DNA from: Rhodoferax sp. U11-2br
Lineage (GTDB): Bacteria > Pseudomonadota > Gammaproteobacteria > Burkholderiales > Burkholderiaceae_C
DNA length: 64,000 bases
NCBI RefSeq assembly: GCF_018619435.1
Contig: NZ_JAHFZF010000007.1
Span: 62,001 to 126,000, forward strand
Direction: 5' to 3'
Position numbers and translations under genes: made by a program. This document shows positions 1 through 8,209 of this stretch, piece after piece; positions within the stretch are counted from its first letter, which is position 1, and each line of letters opens with the position of its first letter. The notes beneath the pieces were generated by a model, which saw nothing but the letters and a program-made list of their open reading frames with translations, did not search any database and had not been told where the DNA came from.

Positions 1-1385
1 GTCTTGCTGCCGGGCGCGGCATGGTCAAACAAATGGTGCTCCACGTAATGCATCGACGCGCTGGGGGCGTCCAGATAGGTGCTCTCGAACAGTTTCCAGA
101 TGTCCTGTGCCGTCATCTCGCCGCCGTGGCTGTCGGTGTAACTTTGCACCTCGCCCGAGAACTCCACCTGCAAGCGCCGCGGCATCACCACACCAAATTC
201 GGCCTCCATCAGATACGCCACACCACCCTTGCCACTCTGGCTGTTGACGCGGATCACCGAGTCGTAACTGCGACCCACGTCAGCCGGGTCAATCGGCATG
301 TAGGGCACATTCCACAAGGCGTCCGGTCCGGCAGCCTGCTGGGCGGCAAAGCCTTTTTTGATGGCGTCCTGGTGCGAGCCGCTGAAGGCGGTGAACACCA
401 GGTCACCCACATACGGGTGGCGTGGGTGGATCGGCAGCTGGTTGCAATGCTCCACGGTGCGGGCCACAGCGTTGATGTCAGAGAAATCCAAGCCCGGGGA
501 AATGCCCTGGGTGTACATGTTCAACGCCAGGGTGACGATGTCCACATTGCCGGTGCGCTCGCCGTTGCCAAACAAGCAGCCTTCGACCCGGTCGGCGCCC
601 GCCATCAGGCCCAGTTCGGCAGCGGCCACACCGGTGCCACGGTCATTGTGCGGGTGCACGCTGATGAGCACGCTGTCGCGCCGCGCCAAGTGGGTGTGCA
701 TCCACTCGATCTGATCCGCATACACATTGGGTGTCGCCATCTCCACCGTCGTGGGCAGGTTCAGGATGACCTTGTTGCTTGGTGTGGCGCCCCACTCGGC
801 GGTGACCGCGTCACACACCTCCAGTGCAAAGTCCAGTTCGGTGGCGGTGAAGGTCTCCGGGCTGTACTCCAGTACCCATTCTGTCTGTGGCTGCTCGGCG
901 ACCAACTGCTTGACCAGGCGCACGGAGGACACCGCCAACGCCTTGATTTCATCCTTGCTCATGCCAAACACAATCTCACGAAACGCCGGTGAGGTCGCGT
1001 TGTAGACATGCACGATGGCGCGGCGTGCGCCCTTGAGGGACTCGATGGTGCGCCGGATCAGGTGTTCGCGCGATTGGGTCAGCACCTCGATGGTCACGTC
1101 GTCGGGAATGTGGCCACCCTCGATCAGGTTACGCACAAAGTCAAAGTCGGTTTGCGAGGCGCTCGGGAAAGCCACCTCAATCTCCTTGAACCCGACCTGG
1201 CACAGGGTGCGGAACATGCGCATCTTGCGCTCGGCATTCATCGGCTCAAACAGCGACTGGTTGCCGTCACGCAGGTCCGAACTCATCCAGATCGGCGCCT
1301 GGGTGATGCTGCGCGAGGGCCATTGGCGGTTCGGCAAGTCGATGGTGGGAAAGGCGCGGTATTTGGTGGCGGGGTTGGACAACAT
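1..1385 (-). CDS. leuA: 2-isopropylmalate synthase, 3' part beyond window edge
   Basis: LeuA condenses acetyl-CoA with 2-oxoisovalerate, the first committed step of leucine synthesis. Reading leftwards from ATG at 1385, the protein starts [20 protein letters not shown] and has the metal and substrate motif [11 protein letters not shown] near residue 40, followed by a TIM-barrel with [16 protein letters not shown] and [12 protein letters not shown]. This matches the long bacterial LeuA form of about 560 residues; about 461 codons are present, so the regulatory C-terminus lies outside the window. The start follows a clear AGAGGAA ribosome site 8 bases upstream. It is not NifV-like: the true homocitrate synthase is at 11743. 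Confidence 0.95.
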   Translation of the reverse strand, partial: MLSNPATKYRAFPTIDLPNRQWPSRSITQAPIWMSSDLRDGNQSLFEPMNAERKMRMFRTLCQVGFKEIEVAFPSASQTDFDFVRNLIEGGHIPDDVTIEVLTQSREHLIRRTIESLKGARRAIVHVYNATSPAFREIVFGMSKDEIKALAVSSVRLVKQLVAEQPQTEWVLEYSPETFTATELDFALEVCDAVTAEWGATPSNKVILNLPTTVEMATPNVYADQIEWMHTHLARRDSVLISVHPHNDRGTGVAAAELGLMAGADRVEGCLFGNGERTGNVDIVTLALNMYTQGISPGLDFSDINAVARTVEHCNQLPIHPRHPYVGDLVFTAFSGSHQDAIKKGFAAQQAAGPDALWNVPYMPIDPADVGRSYDSVIRVNSQSGKGGVAYLMEAEFGVVMPRRLQVEFSGEVQSYTDSHGGEMTAQDIWKLFESTYLDAPSASMHYVEHHLFDHAAPGSK

Positions 1386-1404
1386 GGAGCAAGTTCCTCT
1401 GAAA

Positions 1405-1431
1405 ACGATAACGGACAGTGATGGTTATCGT
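1405..1431. promoter_or_regulatory. 8-bp inverted repeat upstream of leuA
   Basis: ACGATAAC and GTTATCGT form perfect arms around an 11-base spacer, only 20 bases before the leuA start codon and upstream of its Shine-Dalgarno. It may be an operator or a leader hairpin. The rest of the leuA leader, up to the EamA stop at 1680, is AT-rich near 1480-1520 and shows no recognised leader peptide rich in Leu codons. Confidence 0.35.
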
Positions 1432-1679
1432 AGGCTTGAAGCCGGGGTGAATGATTGCGTTTTTGCCACGTTGATAAATTTTTAAGACAGTTTATTGCTT
1501 AAATTTAACATTATTAGCAATTTTCCACATCAACACCATGCTTTGAGCACGGCACACCTGCCGTGCAGGTGCGCCCGGGTTGGCTCCCGGTTTCCAGATC
1601 AAAATGGCACTTACCCCTGATCAAATCAGGATGAGTTGCTATACAAAACACAGCAATCAAGTGGCAGGTGCACCAGCAC

Positions 1680-2624
1680 CTACTTTTTGGGCCGCGATAC
1701 GGACCACTGCACCACACCAATACACAGCAGCACGGTGACCATCCCCACCAGCGACCAGCCAGCCAGGGCCTGGCCCAGCAAGGCCCACCCCAACACCACA
1801 GCCGCCACAGGGCTGAGCAAACCCAACGAGGCCACCGCCACCGAAGGCAAGCGTACAACGCCTCTGAACCACAAGGCATAAGACACCAGGGCCCCAGCGA
1901 TGCACAGGTAGGCGTAGCCCAGCACATGGTGAGCTGTCAGGCTGGGTAGCGGCGGATCGGCCCACAAAGCCACGGGCAGCAGCATGAGCCCGCCCAGCAA
2001 CAGTTGCCACCCCGTGAAAGCCAACACCGGCAACTGGGTCTGCCATTTGCGTGACCAAAAGGTGCCCGCAGCCATGCTCAGCGTGCCCGCCAAGGCGGCG
2101 GCCACACCCAGCGGGTCCCACACCGTGCCGGGGGCCACCAGCAACATGGCCATGCCCGCCACCGCCACGCTGCCCGCCGCCATCACCGTGCGCGAGGGGC
2201 GCAGCTTGTCCACCCCCCAGACAAAGCCCATGACCAGCAACGGCGACACCGCCCCCACCACCGCAGCCACACCGCCCGGCAGGCGGTAGGCAGCCACAAA
2301 CAACATGGCCTGGAAAAAGCCAATGTTCAGCGCAGCCAACACCAGCAGCCGCAACCAACTGTGGGCAGCAGGCCAGCGTCGGCACCACAACACCAGCAGC
2401 AGGCCCGCTGGCAAAGCCCGCAACACGGCGGCGGTGAACGGCCGCTCCGGTGGCAACAGCTCGGTGGTGACGATGTAGGTGGAGCCCCAGATCAAGGGCG
2501 CCAGCGCGGTCAACAACACATCCAGCCAACCGCCAGACTGGCGCCGGGCTGGCACGCTGACCACCGGTGATGCCGTTGGCATGGTGGGAACAAAGGGTTG
2601 CGGGCGAGTGGGTCTGAGATGCAT
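1680..2624 (-). CDS. EamA/DMT-family transporter (PecM-like)
   Basis: A 314-residue inner-membrane protein with about ten hydrophobic segments arranged as two EamA repeats. The first begins LLTALAPLIWGSTYIVTTELLPP, typical of the drug/metabolite transporter superfamily (broken here: ALAPLIWGSTYIVT is the key stretch). It ends with a short basic tail, SVSRPKK. It is divergent from a MarR-family gene at 2729, as in the PecS/PecM pair, where the regulator represses both genes until it binds its ligand. Substrate is unknown; small-molecule efflux is inferred. An ATG at 2582 is an alternative start that would remove the polar N-terminus. Confidence 0.85.
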   Translation of the reverse strand: MHLRPTRPQPFVPTMPTASPVVSVPARRQSGGWLDVLLTALAPLIWGSTYIVTTELLPPERPFTAAVLRALPAGLLLVLWCRRWPAAHSWLRLLVLAALNIGFFQAMLFVAAYRLPGGVAAVVGAVSPLLVMGFVWGVDKLRPSRTVMAAGSVAVAGMAMLLVAPGTVWDPLGVAAALAGTLSMAAGTFWSRKWQTQLPVLAFTGWQLLLGGLMLLPVALWADPPLPSLTAHHVLGYAYLCIAGALVSYALWFRGVVRLPSVAVASLGLLSPVAAVVLGWALLGQALAGWSLVGMVTVLLCIGVVQWSVSRPKK

Positions 2625-2660
2625 GTGTAGGTACTTTCCGGTGCGAGGTCAATGCGCCAT

Positions 2661-2710
2661 TTATCTTGAATTGAAGATAAAAATCTTAGCATAAAATCTT
2701 GATGTCAAGA
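2661..2710. promoter_or_regulatory. Two palindromes in the EamA/MarR divergent promoter
   Basis: TTATCTT-N6-AAGATAA lies at 2661-2680 and TCTTGA-TG-TCAAGA at 2697-2710, with TAAAAT between them at 2692-2697 as a possible -10. Both share the core ATCTTGA/TCAAGAT. They sit 36 bases from the transporter start and 18 bases from the regulator start, where a MarR-family dimer could repress both genes. Confidence 0.55.
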
Positions 2711-2728
2711 CAAATACAAGGTTTCCCC

Positions 2729-3283
2729 ATGGCCTCAATCCGACCCACCCGCTCGCTGGATGCGGTGGATGACATCCTTGTCCAGTGGCAGCGTGAACGG
2801 CCTGATCTGGACGTCAGCCCCATGGGCATCATTGGTCGGCTCAACCGCTGCACCGCCTTGCTGACGCGCAAGGTAGAAGAGGTGTTCTCCCAGTTCGATT
2901 TGAGTGTCTGGGAGTTCGACATGCTGGCGGCCTTGCGCCGCTCGGGGGCACCTTACCGCCTGGCACCCACCACGCTGTTTTCCACACTCATGGTCACCTC
3001 AGGCACGATGACACACCGCATGCAGCGGCTCGAACTTCGCGGATTGATCATGCGCGTGTCCAACCCGGACGATGCGCGCAGCTCGCTGGTTCAACTCACC
3101 GACGCGGGGCTGGACCTCATCAACCAGGCGGTCAAAGCCCATGTGGACAACGAGCACCGCCTGCTGGCGCCGCTCAAGCCCGCCGACCTGGCTGCACTGG
3201 AGCACCGCCTGTCTTTGCTGCTTCAAACTTTAGAGCAACCGGCAGAGGAAAGCCGCGCCAAGGCCAAACGGTCCAGCCCATGA
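2729..3283 (+). CDS. MarR-family transcriptional regulator (PecS-like)
   Basis: A 184-residue regulator with a MarR winged helix: LDDI/RLNRCTALLTRKVEEVF dimer helix first, then SVWEFDMLAALRRSGAPY and the recognition region LMVTSGTMTHRMQRLELRGL, then the wing VSNPDDARSSLVQLTDAG. The Lys/Arg-rich C-terminal tail (AKAKRSSP) is unusual. ATG 2729 is chosen because AAGG lies 7 bases upstream; TTG 2699 and ATG 2702 fall inside the second palindrome and lack a ribosome site. It likely controls the divergent transporter and itself through the two palindromes between them. Confidence 0.88.
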   Translation: MASIRPTRSLDAVDDILVQWQRERPDLDVSPMGIIGRLNRCTALLTRKVEEVFSQFDLSVWEFDMLAALRRSGAPYRLAPTTLFSTLMVTSGTMTHRMQRLELRGLIMRVSNPDDARSSLVQLTDAGLDLINQAVKAHVDNEHRLLAPLKPADLAALEHRLSLLLQTLEQPAEESRAKAKRSSP

Positions 3284-3340
3284 GGTGAGCGCGGCAACAC
3301 CTAGCCCAGGCGACAGGCCCGTACCGCGAGGGACGTCGGC

Positions 3341-3820
3341 CTAAACCTCCGCACCACTGGCCACCGACAGCGCCATCTTGCTCACCACCCGGCGCAGCAC
3401 AAAGCTGGAATGCACACCGGTCACACCCTCGATGCGGGTGATTTTGTTGAGCAGCAGCGCCTGGTAGTGGTCCATGTCACGCACCACCACCTTGAGCTGG
3501 TAGTCGGCCGACTGGCCGGTGATCAGCAAACACTCCTGCACCTCAGGCAACAAACTCACCGTGGTCTCGAAATTGACAAAACGCTCGGGCGTGTGCCGGT
3601 CCATCGAGATGTGGATCAGCGCCGTCAGCGACAAACCCAGTTTCTTGGCATCCAGCTCAGCGTGGTAACCAACAATCAGCCCCGACTCTTCGAGCGCACG
3701 CACCCGGCGCAGGCACGGAGAGGGCGACAGGCCAATGCGGTCCGCCAACTCCTGGTTGTTGATGCGGCTGTCGGCCTGCAGAATTTCGAGGATTTGCTGG
3801 TCATAACGATCAATCTTCAT
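3341..3820 (-). CDS. Lrp/AsnC-family transcriptional regulator
   Basis: A 159-residue regulator with the N-terminal helix-turn-helix typical of Lrp (DRYDQQILEILQADSRIN, then ELADRIGLSPSPCLRRVRALE) and a C-terminal RAM ligand-binding domain (from about residue 65; LPEVQECLLITGQSADYQLKV). Length is normal for the family. It is transcribed away from the LysE-type exporter gene at 4222, a common pairing in which the regulator senses an amino acid and switches on its export. The ligand cannot be read from the sequence. Confidence 0.92.
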   Translation of the reverse strand: MKIDRYDQQILEILQADSRINNQELADRIGLSPSPCLRRVRALEESGLIVGYHAELDAKKLGLSLTALIHISMDRHTPERFVNFETTVSLLPEVQECLLITGQSADYQLKVVVRDMDHYQALLLNKITRIEGVTGVHSSFVLRRVVSKMALSVASGAEV

Positions 3821-4221
3821 GTTTCTGCCAATGTTGGATTTAATTGAAGCATGTTATGCCAAATTCAAAGTAACTCAAGGCAAAAACGCAATCTTCTGCC
3901 CCGGCCTGCGGCCTACACTGAAGGCATCTGTCATCCACAGCACCCAGCAAGCTGGTCACGAGCCAGTGTTGCGCAGTTGGGCCTCACAAGGGCCTGTTTT
4001 GCAAGTCACATCCCCCAGGCAAACCCACTGCCTGCGGGGCACGGCCTTTGGCCCACCAGGAAAGCGCTGGCGGCACGCACAAACCACCACCAAATCGCCC
4101 TGTAGCCCTCTCCCATACGGCACCAATAGCTATCACAAACATAGTGAATGCTTGTCGCTGCCGGGGCAGACGGTTTAAGATGAGGCGACCCTTCCCTAAC
4201 CTCTACACCCACCTGATCGCC
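3821..4221. promoter_or_regulatory. Lrp/LysE divergent intergenic region with a decayed dispersed repeat
   Basis: About 400 bases without a convincing gene. The part next to the Lrp gene is AT-rich (around 3830-3880) and probably holds its promoter. Bases 4126-4180 (CAATAGCTATCAC...GCTTG...GCAGACGG) resemble a worn copy of the Comamonadaceae AGCTATCA repeat seen elsewhere in the window. No operator was recognised. Confidence 0.4.
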
Positions 4222-4842
4222 ATGTTTGACATCCAGAACTACACCAGCTTTGTGCTTGCCGTGCTTGTCTTCCAGTTGGTTCCCGGTGCGGGCGCCATCG
4301 CCATCCTGAATGCCACCGCTCGCCACGGCATCGCAGTGGGTTTGGCCGCCGTGCTGGGAACGCTGCTGGGTGACTTCATCATGATGTTCGCCGCCGTGGC
4401 CGGACTGGCTGCCACCATGCAGGCCAACCCGATGTTGTTCTCGGCACTCCAGTGGTTTGGCGCGGGCTACCTGTGCTGGATGGGCTGGCAACTGCTGCGC
4501 ACGCAGGTCAACACCGCACCCGTCTCCCAGACAGTACAAAGCTCGCCACGGGTCTACTTTCGGCAAGCCTTCACCGTGAGCCTGACCAACCCGAAAGTGA
4601 TCCTGTTTTTTGTCGCGTTCTTTCCGCTGTTCATCCAGCCACAGGCATCAGCGTTAACACTGGCGGTCATGATGGCCCATGTCACCGTGCTCAGTCTGCT
4701 CTACCAGGCCGGGCTGGTTCTGGTCGGCAATGTGGTGGCTGCCCGCCTGAAAGCCCTGCCTTCGGCTCGCAAGATAGCGACCCGGCTGGCCGGTTTGGCA
4801 CTGATTGGGTTTGGACTCAAGTTGGCGGCGAACAACCGGTAA
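4222..4842 (+). CDS. LysE/RhtB-family amino acid exporter
   Basis: A 206-residue inner-membrane protein with about six hydrophobic segments. The N-terminal block FVLAVLVFQLVPGAGAIAIL matches the conserved LysE-family first helix with its PGP/PGA turn, and SLTNPKVILFFVAFFPLF is the other conserved block (NPK before a Phe-rich helix). The family exports amino acids by proton exchange. ATG 4222 puts this first helix at the N-terminus; the upstream extension in the same frame reads like intergenic repeat. Partner of the divergent Lrp regulator at 3341-3820. Confidence 0.9.
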   Translation: MFDIQNYTSFVLAVLVFQLVPGAGAIAILNATARHGIAVGLAAVLGTLLGDFIMMFAAVAGLAATMQANPMLFSALQWFGAGYLCWMGWQLLRTQVNTAPVSQTVQSSPRVYFRQAFTVSLTNPKVILFFVAFFPLFIQPQASALTLAVMMAHVTVLSLLYQAGLVLVGNVVAARLKALPSARKIATRLAGLALIGFGLKLAANNR

Positions 4843-5206
4843 GAGCAGGCGCAATGAGCGCCCCCAATGCTCTGTTGCGGCGAACTACCCCGACGGCGAC
4901 CTGAACGCTAGCTTGAACCCAGATGGCAACTACCTGCTCACGCACAAAGACGGCGCGGCGAATGGATATGGCATCCCAGGCACTTTCGGATGAAATTGGC
5001 CTCTAGCCCAGGTGAATAAAGGGTAGGTAGCTATTAATTGAGAAGTATGTTGACAGCTTTGGTATGCGGTACTCCAGGCGGGGGGGGTGTGGGGAAGGTT
5101 TGAATTCCAGGCAGCGAATCGGTTTCCCAGCGTTAGAGATAGGTATCGACCCAAGGCGGCCCTCCATACTCGTGGAATGCGTGCCTAATAGCGAACTTCC
5201 GATTTG
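4843..5206. other. Gene-poor junction of the accessory patch
   Basis: No complete gene is supported. A short plus-strand stretch before 4993 reads NYPDGDLNASLNPDGNYLL and may be the tail of a lost gene, but I do not recognise it. Bases 4993-5040 are a degenerate copy of the dispersed repeat (GGCCTCTAGCCC...AAAGGGTAGGTAGCTATTAA). A GC tract with nine G in a row lies near 5078-5088. Confidence 0.4.
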
Positions 5207-5386
5207 TTACCCAAATGAGGCGCGCCTGCCGAGGTCGCCTATGCGGGGCGGATTCAAGCGGCCGTTAGCTGCGGCGCGCAGAGCCTGAATGACCGTGGTG
5301 AACGAATCAGGCATGAGGTGCGCCCTCTCATCGTCGACCAACTCAAGAATGCGGTTAACTACACGCCGGGCATTGGCAAAAATCAA
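5207..5386 (-). CDS. Short hypothetical ORF overlapping the CII-like gene
   Basis: A 59-codon frame starting at TTG 5386, which overlaps the stop of the CII-like gene as TTGA, an arrangement typical of translational coupling. The product reads as plausible protein (NARRVVNRILELVDDERAH, then SFTTVIQALRAAANGRLNPP) with helical, charged character. I do not recognise a family. It could be a small phage early gene or a chance frame; the overlap and composition are the only support. Confidence 0.3.
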   Translation of the reverse strand: MIFANARRVVNRILELVDDERAHLMPDSFTTVIQALRAAANGRLNPPRIGDLGRRASFG

Positions 5387-5901
5387 TCGTGCGTACAGTC
5401 ATACTGAAGATGCATGGGCTCGCTTGTGGCTTGCGAGTGTTTTTTTGTCGGCGTTTTTTGCTTGTGAACACCACGAATATGAGCCAATAGCACTTCCAGT
5501 GCGACGCGCAAGTCGTTGGCTTGCTTCTCAATACTTTTCATTTCGTTGGGAGTGATTCTGCTGTCGACAATGTCTTTTGCCACCTCCTGAATAAGCGTCC
5601 CGAACTTCAATGACATATTGCTGATGTCACCAATCAGTTGATCGGCGCTTACATTCAATGCTTGGGGTCTTGGAACGTATATGCCGCCAAACTCAGCGGC
5701 AAGCGCACTCAGGATGCGGAAGTCGTTGGTGACCTGCATCAGTTTGACAGCCTCTAACAGCGTCAAATGATGTGTCGTGTTGTTGACATTGACTTTATTG
5801 AGCAGGACTTGTTTTCCAAGTCCCATCCGCTCTGCAATCACAGAGGTGTCCTCTGCCCCATCCTAGTGGACAGTGGCATAGGCGGCGTCAAGAACAGACA
5901 T
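5383..5901 (-). pseudogene. Phage CII-like regulatory protein, interrupted by an amber codon
   Basis: From ATG 5901 the frame reads MSVLDAAYATVH, then TAG, then DGAEDTSVIAERMG, and continues open to 5383 (172 codons with the stop read through). The main body (GLGKQVLLNKVNVNNTTHH LTLLEAVKLMQVTNDFRIL) resembles the regulatory CII family of P2/186-like phages, in which the N-terminus commonly reads SVLDAAYHTVHDYPGG. One base change from TAC (Tyr) would explain the TAG at codon 13. Translation might restart at GTG 5841, giving 152 residues without the first helix. Either a dead prophage remnant or a partly active fragment. No integrase or structural genes are nearby. Confidence 0.7.
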
Positions 5902-6091
5902 GTTTTTTCCCTTCCCTGAAAAACGTATTCTGGAAATTCGATCTTTGCGATAGTTCATCTCAAGCGAGATTGCAGACCTTCAAACAGTTGCAACTCGCGA
6001 AGACAGATCGTAGTGCGGTGCTGGTGAAAGTTTAGCTCGGCCATGCACGCGATCGAAATATATGAACGCTTGATTGAAAGGGAACAGGGAT

Positions 6092-6196
6092 ATGAAATAC
6101 AGCGCGAAAAAGGACATCAACGTCACTGTCGTGAAACTCATTGACATTGGATGGAACACTACCCATGAGAGCAAGCACAACCGAATCCTAAGCTGA
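6092..6196 (+). CDS. Short ORF resembling the start of a HicA-like protein
   Basis: ATG 6092 opens a 34-residue frame (SAKKDINVTVVKLIDIGW then HESKHNRILS) that stops at TGA 6194-6196. The layout KxDINxLVxxLxxxGW...KHxR recalls the N-terminus of small HicA-like or phage-borne proteins that normally run on to about 60-90 residues, so this is probably a truncated remnant. It is in frame with, and directly precedes, the upstream in-frame codons of the metallo-hydrolase gene. Assignment is tentative. Confidence 0.3.
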   Translation: MKYSAKKDINVTVVKLIDIGWNTTHESKHNRILS

Positions 6197-6244
6197 ATGG
6201 TTCAAAGATTTTCATCAACCATCAGAAAGAGAAAGGAAATCATC

Positions 6245-7945
6245 ATGGAAGTCCGATTCCTAGGCCCCCTTGGCGTTGTCACCGGTTCATGCACCTGGAT
6301 GCGCGACCTCAACCGTAACTGGAGTTTTCTTGTCGACTGCGGGATACAGCAGGGAGAGCCCACACAGGACGCGTGGAACGAGGCAGACTGGCCTTTTGAC
6401 CCAAAGGATATCCGGTTCGTCGTGCTCACTCATGCGCACATGGATCACAGCGGCCTGATTCCGGCCCTGTACCGCAAGGGATTCACAGGCCCTATCTACT
6501 GCACCAAAGAAACCCAGCTATTGGCCACAGAACTCCTGAAGGATGCCATTCGCCATTCGACACTGCCCTACAGCGCCGAGCACATAGATCTGATCCGCTG
6601 GAAAGAGCCGGGAGCAGACAAGGCATTTGGTTTACACCTTCCGGTGGATACCGATCTGTTCCTGCAATTTCTTCGCACCGGACACATCGTTGGCGCCGTG
6701 TCGGTGGTGGTGTCATGGGGTGCCCCTGGCCAGGGGCAACGCAGTATCCACTTCTCTGGGGATATCGGACCCGGCCAGGAGAACCACGAAACATTGCCAC
6801 TGACCCGGTTCCCAATGCAGACCAGCATTCCCAGCAACTACGCAGTCGTCGAATCCACATACGGCGCCGTGGTACGCAATCCGCTTCAGCACAGCGAAGA
6901 CCAACGTCGCTGGTCCTTGCGTCAATTGCTGGATGAAACACTGGAAAGTAACGGCACTCTGATTCTTCCCGCCTTCTCCATCGCCAGAACACAGGACCTG
7001 ATGTTTGACCTCCACTGGCTGGTGGCCGAGGCGAATGGTCAATATGACAGGTTGACCTTCCTGTTCGACTCACCGCTGGCTTCAAAAGTGAATCCCGTCT
7101 TTGCAGAGGCCTTCGCGCGGACCGACCGCAGCCACAAGGGGAAGGTGCGACCACGTTGGCTAGGCAAACAGTTCTACCGCAGCCTCGGTCTGGATGACAA
7201 AGATCCGCAAGACATAACGGAGGGACAGAATATCATTAGCATGACGCTGAATGCGACGGATCGCTTGGCATCAGTATCCAGGGGCAACCACATAGCCCGG
7301 AACTGGCGCCCGATATTCTCAAGCGCCTCAGAGGCCAAACGACTGCGCAAGGGAACACTCAACGGGCCGACTGTCATTGTCACCAGTTCAGGCACATGCG
7401 AAGGAGGTCCAGTCGTCCAATGGCTATCAGGCCTACTGAAGACTGCAACGACAACAGTTGCCATGACGGGCTACTGTGCCGCGAAAACTGTTGGAGGTCA
7501 GCTGTTTGCGATTGCTCATGTCCCGTTGAGTGAACGACTGAGAGACACCGGCTTCATGACCCTTGCCAACCAAACATCAATCGAGATCGCAGATATCCGT
7601 GCCAAGATTTGCAAGATCAATGGCTACTCTGCCCACGCCGACCAAAATGATCTGCTGACCTGGCTGGTATGGGAACGTGGCGGCAAATTCAACTTGGTAG
7701 GACATGAAGTCTTTGTGCAGCATGGCGAAGACCGGCAGCGTCAATCACTGGCTGTAGCGCTAACCGAAAGAGCGAAGTCTAAAGGTCTCACTGTGCAGAC
7801 CCATCTTCCAGAAGATGCTCTGCAATGGTGGAGTCTGGAAGAAAAATCCAACGTCATTGATCTGGAGGCCGAACGTGCCAGGATCGAGACTGAGATTCAG
7901 CTCCTGCAAACGCAACTGCTCGATATGCGCAAAAGGGCAAATTGA
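6245..7945 (+). CDS. Beta-CASP metallo-beta-lactamase-fold hydrolase (predicted RNA/DNA nuclease)
   Basis: A 566-residue protein with all features of an active beta-CASP nuclease of the CPSF73/RNase J superfamily. Zinc motif HAHMDH is at residues 63-68, VDCG at 30-33, the metal-bridging Asp in FSGDIG near 180, the beta-CASP motif A Glu in VVESTYG near 200, SGTCEGGPV near 385 and the motif C His in GYSAHADQNDL near 460. The C-terminal 30 residues form a predicted coiled coil (EAERARIETEIQLLQ). ATG 6245 is chosen for the AAAGGAAA site 6 bases before it; an in-frame ATG at 6197 lacks one. It stands alone between a phage remnant and a poly-G tract, and its base composition is lower in GC than its neighbours, suggesting acquisition. 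Substrate unknown. Confidence 0.85.
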   Translation: MEVRFLGPLGVVTGSCTWMRDLNRNWSFLVDCGIQQGEPTQDAWNEADWPFDPKDIRFVVLTHAHMDHSGLIPALYRKGFTGPIYCTKETQLLATELLKDAIRHSTLPYSAEHIDLIRWKEPGADKAFGLHLPVDTDLFLQFLRTGHIVGAVSVVVSWGAPGQGQRSIHFSGDIGPGQENHETLPLTRFPMQTSIPSNYAVVESTYGAVVRNPLQHSEDQRRWSLRQLLDETLESNGTLILPAFSIARTQDLMFDLHWLVAEANGQYDRLTFLFDSPLASKVNPVFAEAFARTDRSHKGKVRPRWLGKQFYRSLGLDDKDPQDITEGQNIISMTLNATDRLASVSRGNHIARNWRPIFSSASEAKRLRKGTLNGPTVIVTSSGTCEGGPVVQWLSGLLKTATTTVAMTGYCAAKTVGGQLFAIAHVPLSERLRDTGFMTLANQTSIEIADIRAKICKINGYSAHADQNDLLTWLVWERGGKFNLVGHEVFVQHGEDRQRQSLAVALTERAKSKGLTVQTHLPEDALQWWSLEEKSNVIDLEAERARIETEIQLLQTQLLDMRKRAN

Positions 7946-8027
7946 GGCCACGAGTGACCGCGAGCTCGAAGTCCATACTCCATGTTTCATGGGATTGGAC
8001 TCCAGAGTCAACCGCTACTCAATTCCC

Positions 8028-8041
8028 GGGGGGGGGGGGGG
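8028..8041. repeat. Homopolymer run of 14 G
   Basis: Fourteen consecutive G follow CCC and lie in the gene-free stretch 7946-8209 between the metallo-hydrolase and the convergent MocR gene. Such a run is rare in bacterial chromosomes and prone to slippage in the cell and to length errors in sequencing. The rest of that stretch shows no gene. Confidence 0.9.
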
Positions 8042-8209
8042 CGGCGCCCGACCCGGGATGCATTTTGATGGGCGCAACGGTGCGGCTGATCCATCTAAGT
8101 GCCGGAAAGCTGACATTCACCAAGATCCGCGTCTGGCCCTCAAGAATCATCCGCCGCCTAAAGCCCACGATTAGTAAACACAGTGCCCCACCATGGCCGG
8201 GTAGGTGCT

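Noticed and set aside
21-992. Long plus-strand open frame over the left edge
   Set aside because: It is the antisense shadow of leuA; the minus-strand product matches LeuA throughout.
1657-2652. 331-codon minus-strand frame overlapping the EamA gene
   Set aside because: Out of frame with the recognised transporter and low-complexity Gly/Val/Cys-rich.
5980-6180. 66-codon minus-strand frame with hydrophobic N-terminus
   Set aside because: Opposite the HicA-like ORF; has no ribosome site or family resemblance.
4843-8209. Calling the accessory patch a complete integrated element
   Set aside because: No integrase, tRNA, or matching end repeats were found; only remnants support a mobile origin.
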